NCBI RefSeq assembly: GCF_947496385.1
Contig: NZ_CANMCP010000011.1
Span: 1-55,644, forward strand
Direction: 5' to 3'
DNA from: an uncultured Croceicoccus sp.
GTDB taxonomy: Bacteria > Pseudomonadota > Alphaproteobacteria > Sphingomonadales > Sphingomonadaceae
DNA length: 55,644 bases
Part shown: positions 8,365-16,477 of the stretch, in pieces
Layout of the letters: each line of letters opens with the position of its first letter
Numbering within the stretch: position 1 is the stretch's first letter
The notes under the pieces: generated by a model
Told to the model about the DNA's origin: nothing
Seen by the model: only the letters and a program-made list of their open reading frames with translations
The model's database searches: none
Made by a program: the position numbers and the translations under genes

Positions 8365-8453
8365 GATGAAAATCCTGTTCTGAGAAACGCGGCAGGCGGC
8401 GCCTCCCGTTGGAGACGCCGCCTGCTCGGTGTTTGTAATTGGCGTGGAGCCGC

Positions 8454-8993
8454 TCAAGCCATGAAGTCGGCGAAGGCCTGCGCATCGGCGAACAGGCTGA
8501 AATAGCCAGCTTCCCACTGCTCAGGATCGACCTCGACCGTGATCATGGCAGCGCGGATGTCAGTCCATGCGCGTTCGACGCCGCGCTCGACCTTCGCGCT
8601 CGACGGCACGGCGCACGATCGCAGCACACAGCGTTTGTCGAGGCGGAAGGCATGGCGGCGATCGGTGGTGACAAGCAGGATCGGCTTTCCACGGCTCAGG
8701 CGGCACGGCTCGACCTGCATGATCTGCGCTCCGTCCTTCGTCCGGTAGATCAGCGCGATCCCAGCGCAGATGCTGGTCTGATCGTTGGCGAACAGCGCCA
8801 TCAGCGAGTCCTGCCTTGCCTGCATCGCCGCCCGGGCGACCATCTCAAGCGCGGGTTCGGATGGATAGTCCATGGTGCCGATTGTCAGCGCATCGGTGCC
8901 GGCGCCGGGGTCGGTGGGCAGACCCAGCGCTTGCGACAGCGCACAGGTCAGCTGCTGGCGGGGGCATGCCCCGCCGATATCGAGATCGATCAT
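8454..8993 (-). CDS. Hypothetical protein, exonuclease-cluster member
   Basis: A 179-residue soluble protein (MIDLDIGGACPRQQLTCALSQALG...) with AAGGAAATACGA before ATG 8993. It contains a predicted helix-rich first half and strands around CRLSRGKPILLVTTDRRHAFRLDKRCVLRSC. No catalytic motif is recognised. Each gene of this run has its own good ribosome site and short gaps, so it is very likely real and co-transcribed with the exonucleases. Confidence 0.6.
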   Translation of the reverse strand: MIDLDIGGACPRQQLTCALSQALGLPTDPGAGTDALTIGTMDYPSEPALEMVARAAMQARQDSLMALFANDQTSICAGIALIYRTKDGAQIMQVEPCRLSRGKPILLVTTDRRHAFRLDKRCVLRSCAVPSSAKVERGVERAWTDIRAAMITVEVDPEQWEAGYFSLFADAQAFADFMA

Positions 8994-9086
8994 TCGTATT
9001 TCCTTGTTGTGTGGGCCTGTCGGCCGGAGCCCTTTTCCGTTCAGCCGGATGGCTCACGTTTCTTGCGTTCTTGAGGTTTATGCCCC

Positions 9087-9989
9087 TCAGGCCGGGGTCC
9101 ACGCTGTGTGGAAACGATACCGCTCGCTCGCAGGCAGCGGGACGATCACCGGCTCCTTACCGATCGTCGACACGTACCAGTCGAGCTCGGCCTGGTAGGC
9201 TTCGGCGCGCACGTGTTTGTGCCACAGATCGTGCAGCCTCCCCCACGCCCAACGATAACGTTGCTCGCGCAAATTTTCTTTGTATCCGTATGGCGCCCCC
9301 TGCGCCTCGAAGCGCCACGCCGGCGCATCCATCGCGGCCAGCGTTTTGGCCATGACGGTCTCGCCATCATCGCAGACGTGATCAAGAAGCTGGACCAAGG
9401 CAAGAACGTCGTCTTTCGCGCGGTGCGCCGAGGGCATGTAGTACCCTGCCTGCATTACGGCGTACCCCTGTGGTCCCGGTTCGAATCCAAGCTTGCGCCA
9501 CGGCACGTCAGCCATTGCGCAGCCCCACGGCACTGCCACATGCCGGTCGATCATCTTCTCGACGAAGGGGCGATCAAAGCCGGCATTGTATGCGACCACT
9601 CCCTCGCAGGAGGCTAGCATCGCTGCGACCTGATCCTCGTCTATGGACCGTCCGGCAAGATCCTGATCGGTGAGCCCGGTCAGGTCCACGATCTCCGCTG
9701 TCAGCGGACGGCCGGGATCGATTAGTCCGCTCCTGACGACTTCGACAGCTACGATCCGACCGGCATCGTTCACTTGAACGATAGCCATGCACAGTTCGAT
9801 GACCGTGTGCCGCTCGGCGGACAGGCCCGTGGTTTCGGTGTCGACCACGGCGATCCGGCGGACTGCATCTCCCTCCGGTGCCGTGCGGGGCCAGTCGTTC
9901 CGGACACGGACTGGGCGAAGGATGCGCTGGTCGACCGGACATGCTTCGCCGATGCTGGATCCATCCAGCCGCTGTTCTGAATCTTTCAT
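9087..9989 (-). CDS. DEDDh 3'-5' exonuclease (DnaQ/epsilon-like)
   Basis: A 300-residue protein with a clear DnaQ-type domain: Exo I VVDTETTGL (D-x-E), the usual E-LCMAIVQV strand, LTGLTDQDLAG, Exo II VVAYNAGFDRPFVEKM (N-x-x-F-D), and Exo III with the histidine of the DEDDh subclass in AHRAKDDVLALVQLL (H-x4-D). This domain removes nucleotides from 3' ends. The first 40 residues and the last 80 (WAWGRLHDLWHKHVRAEAYQAELDWYVS) lie outside it. ATG 9989 follows GAGGTAATTCC. It heads the minus-strand run containing two unknown genes and a second exonuclease, an arrangement typical of sphingomonad plasmids and islands rather than the core replication locus. Confidence 0.85.
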   Translation of the reverse strand: MKDSEQRLDGSSIGEACPVDQRILRPVRVRNDWPRTAPEGDAVRRIAVVDTETTGLSAERHTVIELCMAIVQVNDAGRIVAVEVVRSGLIDPGRPLTAEIVDLTGLTDQDLAGRSIDEDQVAAMLASCEGVVAYNAGFDRPFVEKMIDRHVAVPWGCAMADVPWRKLGFEPGPQGYAVMQAGYYMPSAHRAKDDVLALVQLLDHVCDDGETVMAKTLAAMDAPAWRFEAQGAPYGYKENLREQRYRWAWGRLHDLWHKHVRAEAYQAELDWYVSTIGKEPVIVPLPASERYRFHTAWTPA

Positions 9990-10257
9990 GGAATTACCTC
10001 GTGTCGCGAGGCCGACCGAGGGGCTTTTCCCCTCTACCTACCGACCTCGGACAGCGACGCTGGACGGGCAGAATTTTCCCGGTGTGGTGGCACGCGAGGG
10101 CAGTGGAAGTAGGCGATTTCATGACTGCTTCGCGCCCCAATATCGGCCATTGAAGGTTCGTCGCCGTTTCCTTGAAAGCGGACATCAAGGCTTTGCAGGC
10201 GGAAGCGTTATTCCAAAGGAACCCTAACACTCATTTATTTCCGAGCCCGAAATGCAA

Positions 10258-10473
10258 TTACTCGTTGCCGTCTCGGTCACCTTCCTTAGCTTCAAGCCGC
10301 TCGATGTGCATGAGCAACACCCCGATGAGGGTGATCAGCCCCCCAACAATCAAATAGCGTTCGGGGCCTTCCCCCTTCATTAAGGCTGTGAAGACGACGA
10401 TTATCACGAGCGCTCCCACCCAATGAGGCTTAGGCCGTTTGGTCGGCGTGGGCTCGGGTGTGCTTTTAGTCAT
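10258..10473 (-). CDS. Small two-helix membrane protein next to a Kef-type antiporter
   Basis: A 71-residue protein: a proline/lysine-rich start, two hydrophobic helices (WVGALVIIVVFTALM and YLIVGGLITLIGVLLMHI) and a charged tail. Its ATG overlaps the stop of the RCK-domain frame (ATGA), so it is translated with it and is likely an accessory of the antiporter. The 268 bases between it and the exonuclease start hold no other gene. Confidence 0.6.
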   Translation of the reverse strand: MTKSTPEPTPTKRPKPHWVGALVIIVVFTALMKGEGPERYLIVGGLITLIGVLLMHIERLEAKEGDRDGNE

Positions 10474-10835
10474 GAGCTTTCGACAGGTATCCGAGTAAAG
10501 CTAGACTCGATTTCATTGACCGTCATCTGCGCGGCGTCTTCGAAAGGCTCTAGTATTACGTCTGCACCTAGACCTTCTACATGTTCGACATCTGAATGCC
10601 GATAAACTGCAATGGCTATCTTCCCCTTGAAACCATCGGCCTTGAGGGTGCGCATCATCGTAAGTCTGGGATCCTGATCCACTAACGCCGGCCCATGATG
10701 TTGGAGAGTTGAAATTACCCACTCTGCTGATTTCAAGGGCAGCTCCGCGACGAAATGGGGATCACTCACATCACCGTAGACCGCGTCGAATCCCCGATCC
10801 CGCCATTTCACCACTGAGGATGGATCAAAGTCCAC
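10470..10835 (-). CDS. TrkA-N/RCK domain of the antiporter, separated by a frameshift
   Basis: This frame (GTG 10835) encodes 121 residues of a Rossmann-type TrkA-N domain: DFDPSSVVKWRDRGFDAVYGDVSDPHFVAELPL-KSAEWVISTL..., the part that follows the G-x-G-x-x-G nucleotide loop in Kef/CPA2 antiporters. The glycine loop (LLGLAGLGGAFAARLMEK) lies in the upstream frame at 10808-12160. Restoring one A in the A6 run at 10852-10857 joins them as ...MEKKIPALGVDFDPSS. It is thus the C-terminal half of one gene, not an independent gene, unless the break is natural. In intact proteins this domain binds NAD(H) and gates transport. Confidence 0.6.
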   Translation of the reverse strand: MDFDPSSVVKWRDRGFDAVYGDVSDPHFVAELPLKSAEWVISTLQHHGPALVDQDPRLTMMRTLKADGFKGKIAIAVYRHSDVEHVEGLGADVILEPFEDAAQMTVNEIESSFTRIPVESS

Positions 10836-12160
10836 ACCGAGGGCAGGTATCTTTTTTCCATCAGCCTAGCGGCGAAAGCACCTCCTAACCCGGCCAGACC
10901 CAACAGTATAACGGCCGGTGGTGTGGACTTGTCTTTCTCCTCCTCTTGAATTTCTCGAGCGGGGTCATCTCTCTCAGCAAAGCCCAAGTACGGCTCCAAA
11001 AGTTTGTAGATTTGATGCGAATAGGTGATCATGTAGGTTGAAACTGCGATCGTGATCAGCCCGACGAGCGTTACAAGCCCGAGTTCGCTCCCGGTCAGGT
11101 GGCCCAGCGTTACACCCATTCCTACGAAGATGAGGGAGAATTCGCTTATCTGCGCCACGGTAAGGCCTGCGAGGAAGCTTGTGCGCTTTCGGTAGCCCAT
11201 TCGTCCCATTATGATCAGCACGATCAGTGGGTTTCCGATTAGTACGAACGCCGAGAGAAGGAGGGCTGCGGGAATGTTGCTCCCCAAGGCGCCTAGGTTC
11301 AATTCGGTGCCAAGGACTACGAAGAAGAACAGCAGAAGGAAATCACGCAGGGTGGTGAGGCGAGATGAAATCGATTCCCGGTAAGGAGTTGATGCGAGCG
11401 CCACACCGGCAAGAAGGCCGCCGATCTCCAGTCCCAGCCCGAGATATTCACCGATCGCTGCGAAGCCCGCCGCGAGACCCAGCGCGAAGAGAATGAGCAG
11501 TTCCTGATTTTCAGCCAGTTTCTTAGTAATCGGCGTCGCCGCGAATTTCACGATCAATACGACCACGCCGACCAGCGCCGCTGCGGCGATCGCGGCTTGC
11601 GAAAACGTTACTTCGCCACCGTCTTCACCCGAACCCATACCTATCGTAGAGAGCGCGACCATTGCTAGGACCACGACGATATCCTGGACGATGAGGAAAC
11701 CCAGTGCCGTCCGACCATGCAGCGAATCCAGCTCCCGCTTGTCTGAGAGGAGCTTGACGATGATGATCGTGCTGGAAAACGTGAGCGCCACGGCGATGTA
11801 GATGCTCGGAATTAGGCCAAAGCCCAGCAAATAGGAGATCATGAACCCGAAAGCGGCCGTGAAAATCACCTGCCCGAGACCTGTTGTCAGCGACACGGCT
11901 CCGAGTGACCGTATTAGCTTGAAGTCCATTTTCAAGCCCACCAGGAAGAGCAGAATGGCTATCCCCAGCTCGGACAGGAGTTCGAGAGAGCCCTCCGATT
12001 GAGCGAGGTTCAACACCGATGGACCGGCAACGATTCCGACGAGGATGTAACTCACGACGAGCGGCTGTTTCAGCATGTGCCCCGCCAAGCCGATCATGCC
12101 CGCAAGGATCAGGAGTGCAGACACTTCGGTGAACAGGGAACCGGCGAAGATTTCGAGCAT
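10808..12160 (-). CDS. Kef/CPA2-type cation:proton antiporter (membrane part; frameshifted end)
   Basis: A 450-residue protein with about twelve hydrophobic helices (LIGLAGHMLKQPLVVSYILVGIVAGPSVL, ELGIAILLFLVGLKMDF, VALTFSSTIIIVKLLSDK, LGLGLEIGGLLAGVAL, ISEFSLIFVGMGVTLG), characteristic of CPA2 Na+/K+:H+ antiporters that exchange monovalent cations for protons across the inner membrane. After the last helix it enters a Rossmann glycine loop and leaves frame within an A6 run, ending with an unrelated tail (YLPSVWTLIHPQW). The regulatory domain continues in the next frame (10470-10835). The start ATG 12160 gives the usual family N-terminus. As written the product lacks its RCK domain. Confidence 0.8.
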   Translation of the reverse strand: MLEIFAGSLFTEVSALLILAGMIGLAGHMLKQPLVVSYILVGIVAGPSVLNLAQSEGSLELLSELGIAILLFLVGLKMDFKLIRSLGAVSLTTGLGQVIFTAAFGFMISYLLGFGLIPSIYIAVALTFSSTIIIVKLLSDKRELDSLHGRTALGFLIVQDIVVVLAMVALSTIGMGSGEDGGEVTFSQAAIAAAALVGVVVLIVKFAATPITKKLAENQELLILFALGLAAGFAAIGEYLGLGLEIGGLLAGVALASTPYRESISSRLTTLRDFLLLFFFVVLGTELNLGALGSNIPAALLLSAFVLIGNPLIVLIIMGRMGYRKRTSFLAGLTVAQISEFSLIFVGMGVTLGHLTGSELGLVTLVGLITIAVSTYMITYSHQIYKLLEPYLGFAERDDPAREIQEEEKDKSTPPAVILLGLAGLGGAFAARLMEKRYLPSVWTLIHPQW

Positions 12161-12456
12161 GGAGACCTGTTAGCATCTATCTAGACGAGATAACCCTCTA
12201 ACATCATTTCTGTTCACACCGATACGGAATGATGCTGGCGAAGGCATCCGTGCCAACTGCCCGACCCTTCCGAAAATGGCCTATCAGAAGGCACGATGAC
12301 AAGGGCGTCGTCACCGCAGTTCAGGTCGAAGGCGGGTTCAGCGGCGCATTCACTAAGGCCATTTCGCATCCTAGGCACTGGGGCCGGATGAGGGACGGCG
12401 CGCGGGCGCGGGTCCGCTAAGGTGGCCGCAGTCTGTCGACCAGGACCGCTTGTACA
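12161..12456. other. Spacer between the antiporter and the oxidase cluster
   Basis: I see no ribosome-bound open frame or RNA here. The base composition shifts from A/T-richer (antiporter side) to the G+C-rich oxidase block, suggesting a junction between two acquired segments. Confidence 0.35.
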
Positions 12457-12765
12457 CTAAACGCAGCTCGGGATCGCCAGGATCGGCATACCGGTACTAA
12501 TGGTGGCGCCCAGACCGATGCACCCTATCGCGATGCCAATCCGCTCCATCTGTGTTTCATGCTGCTTGAGCAGCCAGAGCATGAGCAGGCCGTGGGTAAC
12601 GATCAGGATCCCCCATACCGCCAGCAACAGCACTTTTACCTGCGTCACGCCAAACAACGAGGGTCCGGTCCATCCGAGCGAGCAGCCGAAGCCGTGAAGG
12701 GCATAGAGGATGCTGAAGGCCGCCGCCCAGAGAACCAGGCCTGAGACCATGCGGGTGAGCGCCAT
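12457..12765 (-). CDS. Small membrane protein at the end of the cytochrome oxidase operon
   Basis: A 102-residue protein with three hydrophobic helices (VSGLVLWAAAFSILYALHGFGCSLGW, VKVLLLAVWGILIVTHGLLMLWLL, IGIAIGCIGLGATISTGMPILAI). Its ATG at 12765 overlaps the TGA of the coxA-coxC fusion (TGATG), so it is translationally coupled. Position suggests a small oxidase subunit or assembly protein, comparable to subunit IV-type proteins; no family motif is visible. Confidence 0.65.
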   Translation of the reverse strand: MALTRMVSGLVLWAAAFSILYALHGFGCSLGWTGPSLFGVTQVKVLLLAVWGILIVTHGLLMLWLLKQHETQMERIGIAIGCIGLGATISTGMPILAIPSCV

Positions 12766-15242
12766 CACAGCGCGTCACCCGAGAGGGCGAGCAGCCAGGC
12801 GACCACGATGGTCACGCCCGCGCCGTAATCGCTCCATACCGCGGCGATACGGAATTCGTGCGGCCACGCGGCGTTGGCATGGCCGCTGGCGATTCGGCGC
12901 CGGACGAAGCACTGGGTGAGCAGACCGACAGCGGCGGAGAAGATTGCATAGCTCGTAAGCACCCAGCCCACTGCAGCGAAAGCGTGCTCGGTCGGGCCGG
13001 GCAGGTGGTGCAAGGCAGCCCAAAGCAGCCCGCCAATCGCGAGGGCGAGGCCTATGGCTGCCAACGCACTGCCGACACTCGCCTGCCCGAAATCGTATTG
13101 TCCCATGCGCGCTCCCAAGAGCGCGAGAGCGGCTGCCGCCGTGATCAGTAGGGGTTCGAGGAGATATGCGCCGTACTCCCCCGGTGGCGGCCAGTTTGGC
13201 GCAACCACCCAGAGGAAGAAATAGCCGAACACGAGTGAGGCGAACAAGGTTCCGTTTGCTGCCGACGCGAGCACGCTGCCCCAATAGCCCACGCTGCCGC
13301 CGACTGCGAAACTGGTCGGCAGCATTACTCCCGCCCCGACATCGATCGGGCCGGGGTCGCGCGTTGTTCCCGTAGTGCCCGCCCAGCGCCAGACCATGAT
13401 CGCTGTGCCGACGACGAAAAGCGGAGTCAGCCAGTAGAGGCTGAGCAGCATCGACAGGAAAAACCCACCGATGACCATCGCGGTAAAGAGCGGCAACAGG
13501 CTCGGCCCCGGCAGGATCGCGACGTGTTCGGGCGCGCCGGTGACCATGTCGACAGCCAGCGTCTCGCGCCGCTTGTCGATCGCGCGGCCGAGAAGGCCTT
13601 TTCCCGCAGCAAGCCCCGCGCCGATCTTCCGGTCGCGAGTCAGCGGCTCGCGACTGTCGACCGTAGGCAGGCTGGCGAAATTGTACTGCGTGGGCGGTAT
13701 GGGCATGGCCCATTCCAGCGTCTCGGCATCCCACGGATCGCGACGCGCATGGTTGCCGATCCGGCGCTGGAGAGCGATGTCGATCGCGAACAGGCCGAAG
13801 CCGAAGGCCTGCATGAAACTTCCGATCGAGGATATGAGGTTGAGCCAAGTCCACCCCGCTTCCGCTGGATAGGTGTACACCCTGCGGGGCATCCCCAGCA
13901 GACCCGTCAGGTGCATGTGCAGGAAGGTCAGGTTGAAGCCGATGAATATTAGCCAGAATGCCGCGATCCCCAGCCGCATGACGCGCGTTCGCCCCGTGGC
14001 GTGCGGCATCCAGTAATAGGCGGCGGCCAGCATTGGGAACACGAAGCCGCCCACCAGCACGTAATGCAGATGCGCTGTGACGAAGGCGGTATCATGTGCC
14101 TGCTGGTCGAAGGGCACGATGGCCAGCATCACGCCCGTCAGCCCGCCAAGGACGAAGACCACGAAGAAGCCCAAGATGTAATACATCGGCAGGGTAAACT
14201 TGGGCCGGCCCGCCCAGATCGTGCCGATCCAGGCGAAGATCTGCACCGCGGTCGGGATCGCCACCAGCACGGACGCCGCCGAAAAGAACCCCAGCGCCAT
14301 GTGCGGGATGCCGGTGGTGAACATGTGGTGGACCCACAGCCCGAAGCTGAGGAAGGCGAGCGCCATCACCGCCGTCACGATCGCGCCGTATCCGATCAGC
14401 GGGGTGCGGGCCATCACCGGGATGATGGTCGATAGCGCTCCCGCTGCGGGCAGAAAGATGATGTAGACCTCCGGATGGCCGAACAGCCAGAAGAGGTGCT
14501 GCCATAGCAGAGGCGATCCGCCAAATTCGGGCTGGAAGAACGGCCAGCCAAAGGCGCGTTCCACCTCTAGCAGGATCGATCCGAGGATCAGCGGGGGGAA
14601 GCCGAACACCATCATCCCGGCGGTCGCGAGCAGGTACCAGGCCATGATCGGCATTCTGGTGAGGCCCATATTGGCCGCGCGGAACTTGAGAATAGTCACC
14701 ACGATCTCGATCGCGGCGCACATAGCGGAAATCTCGACGAATGTGATGCCGAGCAGCCAGACGTCGGAGTTGACGCCGGGCGTGTATTCCTTGCCCGAAA
14801 GCGGCGGGTAGAGGAACCAGCCCGCATCGGGTGCGACACCGCCCAGCAGCGCCAAGATCATGATGGTGCCGCCGAATAGATAACACCACCAGCCGAGAGC
14901 CGTGAGGCGCGGATAGGCGAGGTCGCGCGCGCCCAGGATCTTGGGCAGCAGATAGATAGCCAGGCCCTCCAGCATGGGAATAGCGAACAGGAACATCATG
15001 ATGCTGCCATGCATGGTGAAGATCTGGCCATAGACCTCCGGCCCGGCAAAGGCGCTTTCGGGCGTCGCCAGCTGGGCGCGGATCAGCATCGCGAGCACGC
15101 CGCCGATTCCGAAGAACACTGCCGCCGCGACGACGAAGCGCTTACCAAGATCGGTGTGGCTGACGCTGCTGAACACACCGCGCCAGCCGGGCTCGTTCCC
15201 CCAGATGCGGGTCAGGTCGCGGTGGAGGCGGATTGCCTTCAA
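12765..15242 (-). CDS. Cytochrome c oxidase subunit I-subunit III fusion
   Basis: A 825-residue fusion of heme-copper oxidase subunit I (about 1-600) and subunit III (about 600-825). Visible heme and copper ligands: H78 (MHGSIM), H256 with E258 and Y260 (GHPEVY, CuB and the cross-linked Tyr), H305-H306 (VHHMF), H391 and H393 (AHLHYV). It catalyses O2 reduction to water with proton pumping at the inner membrane. D106 (GARDLAYPR) keeps the D-channel entry, but the K-channel lysine is Q334 (PTAVQIF instead of PTGVKIF), exactly 29 residues past the CuB histidine as in the bovine enzyme. TTG 15242 overlaps the coxB stop (TTGA). The much longer frame to 15515 is overlap with coxB. Confidence 0.9.
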   Translation of the reverse strand: MKAIRLHRDLTRIWGNEPGWRGVFSSVSHTDLGKRFVVAAAVFFGIGGVLAMLIRAQLATPESAFAGPEVYGQIFTMHGSIMMFLFAIPMLEGLAIYLLPKILGARDLAYPRLTALGWWCYLFGGTIMILALLGGVAPDAGWFLYPPLSGKEYTPGVNSDVWLLGITFVEISAMCAAIEIVVTILKFRAANMGLTRMPIMAWYLLATAGMMVFGFPPLILGSILLEVERAFGWPFFQPEFGGSPLLWQHLFWLFGHPEVYIIFLPAAGALSTIIPVMARTPLIGYGAIVTAVMALAFLSFGLWVHHMFTTGIPHMALGFFSAASVLVAIPTAVQIFAWIGTIWAGRPKFTLPMYYILGFFVVFVLGGLTGVMLAIVPFDQQAHDTAFVTAHLHYVLVGGFVFPMLAAAYYWMPHATGRTRVMRLGIAAFWLIFIGFNLTFLHMHLTGLLGMPRRVYTYPAEAGWTWLNLISSIGSFMQAFGFGLFAIDIALQRRIGNHARRDPWDAETLEWAMPIPPTQYNFASLPTVDSREPLTRDRKIGAGLAAGKGLLGRAIDKRRETLAVDMVTGAPEHVAILPGPSLLPLFTAMVIGGFFLSMLLSLYWLTPLFVVGTAIMVWRWAGTTGTTRDPGPIDVGAGVMLPTSFAVGGSVGYWGSVLASAANGTLFASLVFGYFFLWVVAPNWPPPGEYGAYLLEPLLITAAAALALLGARMGQYDFGQASVGSALAAIGLALAIGGLLWAALHHLPGPTEHAFAAVGWVLTSYAIFSAAVGLLTQCFVRRRIASGHANAAWPHEFRIAAVWSDYGAGVTIVVAWLLALSGDAL

Positions 15243-15946
15243 GGTGCGGTTCCTCCTGCGGCAACGCTTTCGCCTATATCGTAAGCTTCGACCACGAACC
15301 GGTGATTGGCATGGCCGATACCGCAATATTCGGCGCAGACCGCTTCGTAGGTGCCGGGCACGCTCGCCTCGATCCTGAGGCGGTTCACCTGACCGGGGAT
15401 GGCGTCCATCTTGCCTGCCAAACGCGGGATCCATAGGCTGTGGATCACGTCGCTGGATGTGATGTCGAGATCGACGGGCTGACCGGCAGGGATCCGCAGC
15501 ATGCCTTCGCTGCAACGGCCGTCCTCGTCACAGAATTCCCAGCCGTAATTATAGGCCCGCACGTCTATGGTCCGGGCGGCGGGACCGGTCGGCAGATTGC
15601 GTTCGCCGACCGAGAGGGCAAAAGCCAGCAAGACCATGAGCACGGCGATCGGCATGCCGAGGCCGAGCCAGCCGATCCATACCCGCTTTCGCTCGGGCGT
15701 CTTCCTGTCCGCCACGCCTCGCCGGAAAAGCGCGACGAGAAGCAATGCGAACACCAGTGCGGACAGGATTGCTGAGCCGCCCAGCATCCACCACCACAGG
15801 CTCGCCACGCGCGATGCGGAGGGACCCGCCGGATCGATGGTGGACAAAGACCCCGCGCAGGCCGCAAGAAGAGACGATAGAAGGATCGGGGCCCCGAAGC
15901 GGACCCGCTTGCCCGAAGGACGAATGCGATGAGCAAGACGATGCAC
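15239..15946 (-). CDS. Cytochrome c oxidase subunit II, lipoprotein form
   Basis: A 235-residue subunit II. The N-terminus has a lipobox (LLAAC, Cys30), then two membrane helices (WWWMLGGSAILSALVFALLLVALF and GLGMPIAVLMVLLAFAL) and the periplasmic CuA domain with YNYGWEF, SSDVIHSLWIP and the ligand loop CAEYCGIGHANH. Both cysteines, Glu and His are kept, but the axial methionine (normally H-x2-M) is His. It receives electrons from cytochrome c and passes them to subunit I. No ATG is available; GTG 15946 is the nearest in-frame start upstream of the signal and overlaps the divergent gene at 15929. It is coupled to coxA-coxC by a four-base overlap. Confidence 0.85.
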   Translation of the reverse strand: MHRLAHRIRPSGKRVRFGAPILLSSLLAACAGSLSTIDPAGPSASRVASLWWWMLGGSAILSALVFALLLVALFRRGVADRKTPERKRVWIGWLGLGMPIAVLMVLLAFALSVGERNLPTGPAARTIDVRAYNYGWEFCDEDGRCSEGMLRIPAGQPVDLDITSSDVIHSLWIPRLAGKMDAIPGQVNRLRIEASVPGTYEAVCAEYCGIGHANHRFVVEAYDIGESVAAGGTAP

Positions 15947-16477
15947 GAAAAGGTTGCCGAGAAGAAGCTTGTCGAGGCCGATCCGGAAGAGCTGATCGAT
16001 CCGATTGAAAAACAGCCCAATTTCCATCGACTGGAATCGCGCATCGCTCTCGCGGGCCATCCCCTTCACGCGATGCTGGTTGCCTTCCCGATCGCACTCA
16101 CCGCCTGTGTGCTGGGTGCGGACGTCTTCTACTGGTGGACAGGCGACCTCTTCTGGGCGCGTGCCGGATTGTGGGCGGCCGGAATGGCATTCCTGTTCGG
16201 CGTGCTGGCCGGCGTCACCGGAACGGCCGAGCTGCTCAGCGTGCCCGGCATTCGCCAGCGCGCGGCCAGCTGGACGCATTTCATCATCGCGGTGATGCTG
16301 CTGTCGATCCTGGGCATGAACTGGGGCTTCCGGCTGCTCGGTTACGAACAGGCCGTGCTGCCCTTCGGTATCATGATTTCCGCCTTCGCCGTTGGCTTTA
16401 CCGGCTTTACCGGATGGCACGGGGGCAAGCTGGTGTTCGAATATCAAATTGGCGTCTCGTCAACCGGAAGTTCGTGA
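15929..16477 (+). CDS. DUF2231-like four-helix membrane protein
   Basis: A 182-residue membrane protein: a charged start, then GHPLHAMLVAFPIALTACVLGADVFYW, followed by three more helices (AGLWAAGMAFLFGVLAGVTG, HFIIAVMLLSILGMNWGFRLLG, FGIMISAFAVGFTGFTGWHGGKLVF). The H-P-x-H beginning of helix 1 is typical of DUF2231 proteins, often linked to heme or respiratory functions. It is on the opposite strand to the oxidase genes, its start overlapping the coxB start and its end overlapping the CopD-like gene by 34 bases. Function is unknown. Confidence 0.75.
   Translation: MSKTMHEKVAEKKLVEADPEELIDPIEKQPNFHRLESRIALAGHPLHAMLVAFPIALTACVLGADVFYWWTGDLFWARAGLWAAGMAFLFGVLAGVTGTAELLSVPGIRQRAASWTHFIIAVMLLSILGMNWGFRLLGYEQAVLPFGIMISAFAVGFTGFTGWHGGKLVFEYQIGVSSTGSS

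Noticed and set aside
15243-15515. N-terminal extension of the subunit I-III fusion
   Set aside because: It lies in coxB in another frame and is Arg-rich; the TTG at 15242 overlapping the coxB stop gives the normal start.
15947-16447. N-terminal extension of subunit II
   Set aside because: Covers the DUF2231 gene antisense; the signal sequence and lipobox begin after 15946.
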